Shown: positions 37,236-48,036 of the stretch, one piece after another
How the letters are laid out: each line of letters begins with the position of its first letter
Numbering within the stretch: position 1 is the first letter of the stretch
From: Auanema rhodensis
Lineage: Eukaryota; Nematoda; Chromadorea; Rhabditida; Rhabditidae
Assembly: GCA_964057225.1 (NCBI GenBank)
Contig: OZ059897.1
Span: 12,152,001-12,216,000 of the forward strand
Direction of reading: 5' to 3'
Length of the DNA: 64,000 nucleotides
Notes under the pieces: generated by a model
Seen by the model: the letters and a program-made list of their open reading frames with translations, nothing else
Databases searched by the model: none
What the model was told of the DNA's origin: nothing
Translations under genes and position numbers: made by a program

Positions 37236-40200
37236 TTAGAAACTTTTCCAGCTTTAACGCATGACAATGATGCCTTGAGGGCTTAGCCACGTCAAGCCAA
37301 TGTAAAATGATTTTGATGGAAACGTTCCAAAAATGAATCTAATGAAATTTCATAGAGAATATACTGACATGTTTGCTTGTCTTCATTCTCTAATTTTTCG
37401 TGGTTTATCCTGGAAAAATTGAATAAAATGCAGCTTAATTTACTGAAAGTTTGAAACACGAGAAAATTTCATTTATAAAGATAATAGAAAAAGATATGCT
37501 ATTGGTACCAAGAAGTAATCATTTGCATTTCAGACTATTCAAGTGGAATTATCAAATTTTCTCATTTGTCAAAAAATGCAGTGAAGCATGGAAGAACATT
37601 AAAAATTGAGAATACGCTAAAGATACATAGTGAAGTAACATCATCAGATTCAGACAGATGAAACAAAAAATAATTATTATTTTATTATATTAACGCAGTT
37701 CTATAGTGTTTTCCATTCGATTGGCCTATAAACAAAGCTGAAGATGAAAGATTGAAATATATAATCATGTCTAAAGATTCTTTTTTTTTGTTTGTTTTGA
37801 TTCAGTTAAAGTTTCTTAATTCTATAGGGAATTTATCTGGAAATGCGCTTTCTGTCTCTCCTTGATAAAGATATTTACGTTTTTTTCTTCTCAGAAAAAC
37901 TTTAGCTAATCTATAATATATAATAAAAGTATAATATGGGTATGTCTAGAAACTAACTATAAAATATTGCTTTGAAAGACTGGACTCAATGATCGAAGCG
38001 TTAGTTATAAGTATCAAAAAGGACAAGTGCAAACCAAAAAGACGACATTGTCTCAAGACTTGTCGTTAAATGTGAGAATTTTATGAGCGGAAGACAAATT
38101 CATAGAAACATAAATTGAACCCGAGAAAAATTTGAGAGAAATGAAAAAATGATTAATTAGATTAGTTCTAATGCAGCTTTTTGAAATTTGAAGTTTTCTT
38201 TGAAAGAAAATTTAATCCCTCTCCCTTCACATCCAATTTTTTGTTTCCAACTGACCAATATTTTGTTTCAATTTCTTCTAAGTATTTTTTAGCAAAATAT
38301 ATTGTTTTTATGATGTTTAAGGCTCAATGTTATCAAACTCAACCAAAGGCATAATATATCTGTGTGTATTTTGATGCTTTGTGTCTGGTCTTCTCAGAAT
38401 ACGCTCATTGCATAAAGCATTATTCATGTTTTGAAATATGTACAGTTATTGTTTTGAGATTTCGTGTTTTTTGCTGGAAGAAATCCAAAAAACACAATTG
38501 AGACTAAACTTCAAAAAATGTCCTGTGCATACATAGCAAAGTTAAAAGATATCGAATGGGCTAATGAGCACTTGACATGCTATCCACAGCCTCAGGAGTT
38601 AAACCGAGTGACATGTGATATGGCCGGAACGATGGTTTTTCAATATAAAAAATGGAAACTAAAGACTTCTGTTCTTCATTACGATTTGCAACAAAAATTA
38701 GAATGTGAATAGAAAATAGCATGCGAAACAAATTGAATATGAAGGCAAATGGAGAATAGACAAATGCAACCGCTCTACGAGTTCGATTCGATCAAAATGA
38801 AACACATGCAGATTCAAAAATGGAAATAGTAACCCATATTACATAGATAAACATATATATAAAGAGAGAAAGAGATAAACAAAAAAGGGTTCAATTTCCA
38901 AACTGATTTAGATCGTTTATATAAATTAGTGTACAAACGTTCACAGTTCAAATAAATCAAATTAAAGATCTCAAAAACTTTTTTTATTCATTACAGGAAA
39001 ACTGAATATTTATATATTCCTTTAAGTATTCAATAATATTATTTTGAAAAATAGTATATTAGTTTTCGCTAAAAACCATTAAACTAATCTTTCTGCTGTT
39101 CCTCTATAACTACAACTGTCTTCAACTGTGAAAATTGTAAACAAAATTATATATCATCTACCAATAACAGTTTCAAATTTTTTCAACAAGTCTTGGTATT
39201 TCAACCATTTAATGCGAATTCATCTGCTATGAAGCACTTTACATCGATCAGCAGATTTGAAAAAAAAACGATTTTCAGAAAAATCAAAGACGGAAGATTA
39301 ATCATGAGAAAGTTAGGATAACGAATTGTTCTTGTTCAATGCTTTGTAACCCTATTTGCCTCTCAAAGAACAATTCAAGAAACAGAACTTATAATCCCAA
39401 TGAAAACTAAAAACACATCATATTGTAGAAAATACTCGAAAAATGTATGCAGATAAGAATAAAACGAACAAATGATATTATAGTTTAAACTTTGTTCTAA
39501 TTTTTACAAAATGCACTAACTAATCTGAAAATCAAAGAAATAGTTCGAAATAATCCCAAAGCTATTGGAAATTATATTTAAAAAAAGTTCAAATCACTTT
39601 CACAATTTTTTCGAAGCGAATAGCCTTCCTTTATATTTATGAGATGACACTTTCACAGCACAACTGACATGAGACAGATAAGATTGAAGAAAGCTCAATG
39701 ACTGAATATGTTGTAATAGATAAACTAAATATTCGCTTAAGAAAATTCATAAATTTGATTAATATTATATAGACGTAAATAAGTTATTTTGGCTACGAAT
39801 ATACTATTTTCGTGTTTTGACTCAAGTTCAAAGCATGCTTCATGAGAACTTTTACTTAATCTTACCGGTGGTAATTCTAAATACTCACAGAACGCATATA
39901 CCGAGACTCTGATGATTCAAATATTTATTGTAACTTCATAAGTCAAAAAGCTGAAAGAATAAGCAATTATTAAGACTTCTGTACAATAAATTTCTACATT
40001 CCCAAATCTACAGATATTTCAATTGAAATTCATGTAAAAATAAAATCGAATATAAACAACAAAAGCTCATCAAAGCCGAATGATCCTTACAAGACGTTTC
40101 TATCATCACAGATCAGTTAGTGGACCATTGGGTCATGTAAGACACAGTTTAACCGTAAATAATCAAATAGACTCAAAAAAAATTTAAAAAAGAACTATAT

Positions 40201-40546
40201 ACACTTGCTCTAACGTTCTATACAAATAAAAATATATCACTAAATTACCCGCCTAAAAAATGTTAAGACAACGGGTTGAAGAGCACGATATATGAGGTAA
40301 ATAGTATTTAGAGTGTATGAAAATAAAATTGCGGATTTTAACCCATGAATTTACCACCTTGAAATAAAGCTAAAACTTTTGAATTTGCATAGCAACATGC
40401 AAAAAATCTGAATTCGATATAACGCACTAAAAAAGGTCACAGAATAATTAACGACAGTTTTGGATTTGTTTTTTCATAAAGACCGTTAGCTGATGAAAAA
40501 TTAATAAATTTGCATGATAGTTGCAATATAGGAGATCAAATCTGAT

Positions 40547-43500
40547 TTAATCTAATGGTAGGTCAGAAGCATCTCGTGATGTTTCATAACGAGCACGGCG
40601 AGTGCATTTAGGGCATTCAGCTTGAATACATTCTAAATGAAATAACGAATAGCATTCGGAACACTGCAATATTGTAAATTATAAGAAACTAGGGAGAACT
40701 ATAAACAAACTCGGTGGGTATTAGACGTGTTGAATGGATATATTACTTCTTTGGCATTGCATATTTCACAAATAAATCCTTTTTGTTTACATGTCGTGCA
40801 AGCTAGTACATGCCCTATAGCAAATTTGAGCCAATTGGACAATTGGCGTTCTAAAGTACCAGACTTCACGGCCTCCAAATCCTGCACAAAAAAAGGTTAA
40901 AAATAGGCCAGGAAATTTCAAACTTACTGAGAACGAATATAAATGGATATCGTTGTAAATATAATCCCTTGGCTCAATCTTTTTTCGTAATTCATCAGCA
41001 ATAGTTGGACGACAAGTGAATAAATATCTTGCAGCCAGCGACAATCGAACTCTCAAGTCCTTAAATTTAACAAATCTATAAACAATAGTAAAAACTAAAA
41101 ATATTACTTTCACAGATTGAAGACAAGGGCAATGATCGTATAATCCGTCGTTATGATCAACTAAGTTAATAATGGCATTATCCTAAAACACAATAAAAAA
41201 ATTAAAAATTAGGGAAATGTAAATTACGTTATGTAGATTTAAGAATGCTCTTCCTTTTTGAGAAACATCTCTTTTTGACCAATCCCATGATTGGATAACA
41301 CGAGATGGAATAGAACTGGATCCTCCTGGCGATAAACAATCTATACAATAGTACAAGCCATCCATTGCACAACAACTACAAAAAGTTTTAAAATTTGGAA
41401 CAAGTCGTGGCTATCATCTAACCCATATTTTGCATAGCCAAATTGCGGTCCAATAGATTTCCTACACAAAGCGCAACGAAATTCCTGGAATTTTTGATAA
41501 TAAATTAGTTACATATGAACATTTGAAAACCTGAGCTGGTAGCCCAATCTCAAAAGGAATCATAGTTAAAACATCAACGACACCTCTTTCGCCTTTATCG
41601 CTATCACTATCCTTAAACCGAAAAAGATCATAGAATAACTTCAAAGCGTTTCTCACTTGATGTTCATTTGAAGATGCTTTACTTAATAGATCCCTATCTT
41701 CTATTACAGGAGACTAAATCATATTATTACTGAAATTACTAAAGAACCCTAAAACCTCTTGTTCCAAAGCAGAACGCAATGCCTGTCCGAAGCTGACAAC
41801 ACCAATGCTACAGTCGGTACTAGAAGACGATGACAGACAGTTGCTTTCAGATTCCACACTCTAAAAATCGAAGAAGATATGATTAGACCAGAAACATTTT
41901 CGAACTCTAGCTACAGCCCAGCCTTTACCCATTAGGGTGTTGCTGCAAGCTGAATCATCATGTGAGTTAAAAGGGATGGCATTAGTTAGTTCATCGAGCA
42001 GGGAAGTGCCAAGGGTAGCAGACTTAATAAAAACAAAACTGAAGAGAAAAAAAGATGTTCATACCTCATCGCAATCGATTTGAGCTGGTGACGCACTATT
42101 GCCGACATCTTGATGTAGCCCAAATGATGGTGGCTCATCTTTGGGTGAAAAGGGAATTTCTTCTTCTTTAGTGGGAGAGTAAGGAATATCTTCGTCAGGT
42201 CCATAAAATGAAACTTGCTTTGCCTCAATCTTTTCACTTTTAGGCAAATCTTCGTTATTTTTTTCTTCTTCAATTTCATCTTGCTCAGTAGTCGGCTCAT
42301 ATATGAGTGAAGGATCGAAAACAAATGGAAGCGGTGGAGGTGGTGTTTCTGATCCAAATACAGCATCATAAGCACTTCTTTTAGCGGCTTTATGTAATTG
42401 TTCTTCGGGCTCTATTTCGATCGGAGCTGTAATAAACCGGAGATAACACTAATTTAAACATTATCAATCATACCAGTTAGTGCTTGTTTAGTTTGTTCAG
42501 CTCTGTTTTCAAGCGTTGTAGCTAGGAGATTACCCAAAAGTACATCTTGAGGAAGATTGGGTAATGAACTGGCAAGGAATCTGTCTCTTGAGTCAACATC
42601 AGACCTAATAGGAACATCAATAACATTTTCTGTTGGAGAGCTATTCCGTGTACTACTATCTCCCTGAAAGTAAAAAATAAGCTTAAGATAATTTGAAAAG
42701 AGCATACAGATTCTTTCATGTACAGGGACATTCTTGGGTTTGAAGCACTACTTCCAATAGAAGGTTTTCTTGGACATGCTGTTCTACGATGCACGAACAA
42801 TGGCTTCAATAGAAAAAATAAATGTATGCAGGACAATACAAAAATACCTGATGTGTAGTATCAGGTGATCCTCTAGTAAATGAACTTTCAGAACGAGGTG
42901 TAGATGATATAATAGCATCATCGTTTTTATCAAGTAATGACGGATGAGAATACGTTGATGATACATCATCATCAGAAACTTTCCGATTCGGAATACGATT
43001 GGGAGAAATATTACCAGAAAGAATATCAAGAGCATTTGTTCCAACTTCCTCAGAGTCTTTTGAAGAGCGGCGAATAAGTATAGCACTACCTAAAGCTAGA
43101 CATGAAGCTGATAAGAGAAATGTGCTCTACTCTTGATAGGTTTCCCAGAAACCAGACCAGCTAAAATTAGCGGCGAAGGAGTCCAGGAATTTAAAAAAGA
43201 ACTATTCGTGGCAGCATTTAGCGATAGTAAAGAAAGACCCTATAAGATAGTTAAAAGTTAGTATCATAAAACTCATTTTCAAACTTACTTTCAGAATTCC
43301 CTTTAAACGTTCAATACGTTCGCAATCCTTAAGAAAAGCATACTCATTGTAAAACTGACTGAAAACAAGGAAATAATAATTGATCAGTTTAAAACAAACA
43401 CCTCAACGCTTTTTTTTCACTTAGTAACAAATCAACATAATGTTCTAATGATCTTTCATTCAAAACTATTCGAATCCAAGCCTAAATTCTAAATGTTTAC

Positions 43501-43930
43501 TAAAAACTGTATTTGAATAGCTTACGCGACTACGACCTATCTCTGTTTTGATCTGATTAAGGTTTCTTATTTGATTAGTAATACCACGATGAGAGTACTT
43601 AGAAACAAAGGGCCAAAAATTCTTAAAAAAATTAAAGATCAAACAACTTATATCAAAATAAAAATATACAGGTTCAGGATATTTAGCATAACGGGAACCT
43701 TTCAGGAAGAACGGATCTCTTAAACCATGAATGAAAACGGCTTCAATAACATTACAAATAGTCAATGTAATTTCACTTAAAATCAAATATAGATACATCT
43801 AGACAGCAAAGTACCTTGATACATATTCCTTTGAGGATACAGGTGTGGATATAGCCGCTTTCAAAACGGATTCTAATTCATTTGATAACTCAGTCTTCGT
43901 TTTTTCATGGTTTGAACGTTCAGCACTCAT
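40547..43930 (-). CDS. PLEKHM1: PLEKHM1-type adaptor: RUN domain plus C-terminal Rubicon-homology zinc domain
   Basis: PLEKHM1 proteins link Rab7/Arl8 and HOPS on late endosomes and lysosomes and promote autophagosome-lysosome fusion. I trace 19 in-phase exons, the first 43930-43815 and the last 40663-40547, encoding 861 aa. The RUN domain (about 39-190) contains CNVIEAVFIHGL, FWPF, IGRSRAWIRIVLN and the PLEKHM1-type SWTPSPLILAGL. An acidic, serine-rich linker follows (about 200-565). The Rubicon-homology region (about 600-861) has CALC, CCAMDGLYYCIDC, a WDWSKR stretch and a zinc array CTTC/CEIC/CSEC/H/C/CPKC (about 794-843). I see no PH domain in the linker, unlike vertebrate PLEKHM1, which has two. 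A weak LC3-type YDAV lies near 394. An acceptor TTTTAG is three nt before the ATG. Divergent from ccm-3. Confidence 0.92.
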
Positions 43931-44663
43931 TGTCTAAAAAATATTATGCGTAGTTACATATATACATAACAAGAAAAAGACGCCAAAATGATACGACATA
44001 ATACTAAAATAACGGCAATTTCATATCTTGCAACACTAATTATCTTCCAGTACAGTGTCGTGCACGTGATATCACAAATTTAAAGATATGAACACTAAAG
44101 GTAAGTGATAAAGTTTGCAATGCAAATTTAACAGAACAGTGAGATAAAAATAAAAAATAGAGACTATATTTCAGTAGTGAATGATGATTAAGAAATATTT
44201 TTGTACAAAATATAAACTGTTTACTTTTGTATCTTGAAAGTAATAAGTAGTTTTCTAGAATTAATATATAATAATATTCTTCCTACATTATTCTAAAACA
44301 TTTAAATCTAGATATAGTAATATATTAATTTATATATCTATAATTATATAATTTAGACGCGAATAATGCGGGAAATTGCAAAGTTATAAACACAGCCAAG
44401 TTTACGCCATCAGGTTAGCTGACATATTCGAGGTGCTTTCGGTTTGCGCACTGTTCGGTGACGTCACTGGACGGTCTATGTATCTATTTGTCAATTGAAC
44501 ATGTATATATATATATGTGTAGAAATAAATTATGCTTTTTTTATTACCTTATTTTAGGAAACTGTTCTAATCTTTTAAACATTTGCAATCCTAGCATGTA
44601 CAACCAGAACGTGAATTCTTATTTTTGAAATATATACAAATTAATTCATTTTAGAGACTCGGA
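43931..44663. promoter_or_regulatory. Probable bidirectional promoter of PLEKHM1 and ccm-3
   Basis: 733 bp between divergent start codons. Sites seen are CACGTG at 44063-44068 (E-box, within GCACGTGA), GCGGGAAA at 44368-44375 (E2F/DP-type) and TGACGTCA at 44459-44466 (CREB/ATF). The part from 44350 to 44490 is distinctly less AT-rich than the rest. An acceptor CATTTTAG ends at 44654, nine nt before the ccm-3 ATG, suggesting a trans-spliced message. Function of each site is inferred from consensus only. Confidence 0.6.
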
Positions 44664-45705
44664 ATGAATGACGAGGGCGGTTATCTTGGTGCTATGACTT
44701 ACCAATGTCTTTATAGTGTGGTTATGGATAAAATTCGTTCCTCTAGAAAAGATGATCAAGCTGCTCAAGCTGCCATTCATGTATGAAATGTGAATTTTAA
44801 AAATATAAATGTTCATTCTACAGAGATTAAGATCAGCACTGAAACAATCTGAAGCTTCCTCACCTTCTTTTCTTTTTGATTTAACTAAAATTCTACTTGA
44901 ACAATCCGAATTGAATGTTAATTTACAGGTATTTCAATTTCTGTAATTAGAAAATCGAGGTTTCACCTCTTTTGTAGGAATCATTTTTACGAATGCATCA
45001 TAATTCTCCTCCTGAAGATCTTGTGGTATATGGATATGATCACATAGCGGAATACAAAGAATTAACAAACAGGTATCATAATTGAATAATTTGAAAAATA
45101 ATTAGTTTTAGAGCAACTGAGTTACGTAGAGTATTGTCCCGAGTTCCAGAGGAAATGAGCGATCGTCACGCCTTTCTGGAAACAATTAAGGTTGTTTTTA
45201 AAACATTGCTAACGTCAATCTCTTCATAAAATCGAAAAGAAACGAGAAAACAACCGATCACTTTCTGCGCGTGGTTTAAAATAAAATATCAGCTAATTTT
45301 CATCGATTCTTGTTATATCAATTGAAACACAAGCCTGTTATTACGAACGTAGAATTATGTTGACCATTTTAGGAAATAGCTTCTTCTATTAAAAAACTGT
45401 TGGATGCTATTAATGCTGTGTATCAAATTGTTCCTCCTAATGCACAACAAGGTATATCCCATAATTTAACTTGATCTTATTTTTTTAGCTGTTGAAAAGA
45501 GAAAGCGAGAGTTTGTTCATTACGCGAAACGGTTCAGCGATACATTAAAAACTTATTTCCGTGATCAGAATGCTACTCAGGTAACACTTGAGTTCAATGT
45601 AATGATTGACAAAATCGTATTCAGGTCACAGTTTCTGCCAATCAACTTGTCTTTCAAACTTCTTTAATCGTGAGAACTATCAATGATAAGCTTCGAAGAG
45701 CTTAA
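44664..45705 (+). CDS. ccm-3: CCM3 / PDCD10, programmed cell death protein 10
   Basis: Adaptor that dimerises with GCKIII kinases (GCK-1 in C. elegans) within STRIPAK and controls cytoskeleton, endocytic recycling and tubular lumen growth. Seven exons in phase: 44664-44780, 44824-44928, 44978-45072, 45112-45190, 45373-45451, 45489-45580, 45625-45705; 215 aa, against about 212 in vertebrates. The N-terminal dimerisation half includes KILLEQSELNVNLQESFLR. The C-terminal FAT-homology half shows the conserved run RVPEEMSDRHAFLETIK and later FSDTLKTYF and VSANQLVFQTSLIV. Intron 4 is longer (182 bp) than the others. taf-13 follows 391 bp downstream on the same strand, possibly in an operon. Confidence 0.95.
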
Positions 45706-46096
45706 ATATACAAAATGATCTACAGAACGTTTTTTTATAAATTCTGAATATTTATTTTCTTTAATTAGTATTACATCTGTTTCAATCATAACTTACTAAT
45801 AGCTTTAAGCTACTTAATTATTGTCATATGTGCTGCAGCAAATGTTTTGTGCCGTATATTGACATCTATTTCTCAAAATAATTTTTTGATACATCCATTT
45901 CTCTTTTTGATATATGACGTTGTGCCTTTGATTCACTTTTCGGAACATATCACTTTGAACTCATTGGACGTAAATAATAATATAGTTTGTATTTAATATT
46001 GTTAAGTATTTTTTCTTGAATATATGGAGAAATCCGTCAATATTTCTTAATATTGCTTCTATTTTATGTATTTTTTAAGCTTTGTTTTAGCTTGGG
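45706..46096. other. Interval between ccm-3 and taf-13
   Basis: 391 bp, T-rich, ending in the acceptor TTTGTTTTAG (46081-46090) six nt before the taf-13 ATG. It is longer than the 100-bp spacing typical of C. elegans operons but still compatible with one; a separate promoter is the alternative. No other feature seen. Confidence 0.5.
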
Positions 46097-46699
46097 ATGG
46101 ATGATGATGAAGACCTTTTCGGATCAGATCTCGAGGATGATGAGAAAAGAACCGAGAAGGTATAATTAGTCAGAAAAACTATAAATATTGTTTCGTTTTC
46201 AGCTTTCTCCTGAGGACAAGAAAGTCATGTTCCGGAAAGAGTTGAGGGCTATGTTATTCGGTTTTGGAGATGACAAGGTATCAAATATCTTGATTCACAA
46301 TGGTTTTTATTCTTATTCAACAGGTACCATTCGACAAAACATTGGAAACACTAGAAGCAATTGTATTGGATTATATAAAGGTTTTATTATATTACTATTT
46401 TATTATATTTTATTTTTAATAGGATTTATGTGAACGTGCTGTAAAAGTTGGAAAACCAGACAAACTTGGATTAGAAGATATACATTATTTGATTCGTCGA
46501 GATCCGAAAAAGTTTGCGAGAGTCAAGGTACATATCTACTATTTATACTCAATTATCTCGCTGATATGTCTATCTAGCCATTGAAGTGGAATTGCATTTC
46601 ATTTTTCTACTTGACTTTCTTTTATAGGATCTTCTGTCGATGAGTGAAGAACTGAAAAAGGCCAGGAAACAATTTGAAGATGCCAAACCAAGCATTTGA
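46097..46699 (+). CDS. taf-13: TAF13, transcription initiation factor TFIID subunit 13
   Basis: Histone-fold subunit of TFIID that pairs with TAF11 in the core promoter-binding complex. Five exons in phase: 46097-46159, 46203-46277, 46324-46380, 46423-46527, 46628-46699; 123 aa, the normal size. After an acidic N-terminus (MDDDEDLFGSD) come the family hallmarks FRKELRAMLFGFGDDK, the central helix LEAIVLDYI, IHYLIRRDPKKFARVKDLL and the basic C-terminal helix SEELKKARK. The histone fold spans about residues 32-102. The start is the first ATG after a trans-splice-type acceptor. Confidence 0.95.
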
Positions 46700-48036
46700 A
46701 AAATTTTCTTCTCTGTCACTGTTTGTATATTTTCGAATGATTTCCTTAAATCACCATGGTTTTGTTTCCGATATGCAGTTTCTGGTTTCATTCTAAGCTA
46801 ACAGAAATATCTTTCGTTAGAACAAACATTTCTCGTGAAATGCATCATGGTTTTAATTGTATTCATATAAATTTGTATCTAATATGTTTTTTTTTTGTTT
46901 CATTTGTTTGTCTTGTAAAATTTGACATATTTTTCCTTTAACTGAGTTCATGATCTTGGCTGTGAAGAAACGGTGAAACACGGATGTTTCACATTTACAT
47001 AGTTTCTGTAGCTGATCATCATTTCACTGATTTTGAGCAACTATGAAGAACTTTGTTTGGCCGTATCTCGATTCAGCTTTCAATTTCCTCTTCTCCGTTC
47101 TTGATGCTCTGTTCCCTTCCATATGTTCTTTCTGATGCTATTCTGTCTTCTACGTACAAGCTAAACTAGTACAGGAAATTGCTATCTCATGTTCTGCCTT
47201 AAACAACCAACATTCTTTCAGTAGCTTTTCTTGTTCATAGTTGCATGTTGTTGAAAGTTGGATATTTATTTTTGTTCTCTCTTTCGTATTAACTATTTTC
47301 TCCGGAAATCCGTCTGTCACAAACCTATATAATTCACATACCCTCTGTAAGACCATATGGTTTTGATTTCTTTGATGACGATGTAAGCATTAGCCAACAA
47401 TGAAATCACTACATGAATTTGCTTTAACTTTGTCTGCTATGCATCGCTTAAGCTTCGGCTTCTAGATATATAATATAATCGGAATGTCTGTTCATACTCT
47501 TATTCCCGGACTCGAAATTTGTCCTTTTCTTTGTTTTCTTTTCTTCCCAAATATCTCTTGTCCGTATCAAATTCGCAACACAGAAGGTCATTAATATAAT
47601 GTAACATATTATGCTTTCATAAAATTTGAAATTTTAACTGCTAAAGGAGCTTTTTTTCAATTCTTAACTACGTCACTTGAGTGGTGGGAGGGTTGATTTG
47701 ATGGTAGTGAAACCTAAGATTCACGGAAGGAATTGTGTAATTAAGTGACCCGAGCGCTTGCTGCCGTTTCTCAATTTCGTCGTCATTTGGCGCATTCTTG
47801 ACCATATATGGAGCGTAATCGTGCTGCCTTTATGAGACCAAGATGATGAGATTTCTATATTAGGAGAGGGCAATTGAGCTGTTTGGACGGCTGAGACGAA
47901 GGATAAGCAGAAGAAGAAGAAGAAAAAGAAGAAGAAACGCTGAAATCGACGTGGTAGTGGCTCAAGACGACGACGAAAACGAGGAGAAGCCGGCGACGAC
48001 GACGACGGCGGAGAGAATATTCTGATTCTCCGTGCA
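46700..48036. other. Intergenic region with triplet purine repeats near its end
   Basis: Pyrimidine-rich on the plus strand up to about 47600 (presumably including the taf-13 3' UTR). Then comes a patch of balanced composition at 47680-48030 that holds GAA-type (47909-47937) and GAC-type (47969-48010) triplet repeats just before the chemoreceptor start. A minus-strand frame at 47356-47150 looks protein-like but has no splice context or family match. Confidence 0.5.
47909..48010 (+). repeat. GAA and GAC triplet repeats
   Basis: Runs of AGAAGAAGAA and, 30 bp on, GACGACGAC and CGACGACGACG units, with an unusually CpG-rich core for this window. They end about 25 bp before the start codon of the srg-like gene. 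Confidence 0.75.

Larger units (their letters stand above)
21276..40546. other. 19-kb region without a convincing gene
   Basis: Almost entirely AT-rich DNA with A/T runs, purine tracts (22593-22735, 26543-26569, 29801-29824) and TA repeats (27795-27815, 33195-33225, 36385-36405). Short islands of more balanced composition stand out: 23011-23214, 25060-25330, 28080-28190, 29700-29795 and 30830-30905. Two TGACGTCA palindromes occur, at 29104 and 37228. Open frames at 27185-27421 (minus) and 38464-38712 (plus) are the best coding candidates, but are weak. It may be the regulatory domain or long 5' intron of the minus-strand gene ending at 20211. Confidence 0.5.

Noticed and set aside
38464-38712. 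82-codon plus-strand frame with four cysteines
   Set aside because: Fairly protein-like composition, but no signal peptide, splice context or family resemblance; left as noncoding.
38780-38800. tRNA-like T-loop sequence GTTCGATTC
   Set aside because: No cloverleaf can be drawn from the 70 bases around it.
47150-47356. 68-codon minus-strand frame (QRVCELYRFVTDGF...)
   Set aside because: Balanced composition, but opposite a pyrimidine-rich region that favours such frames; no flanking exons found.
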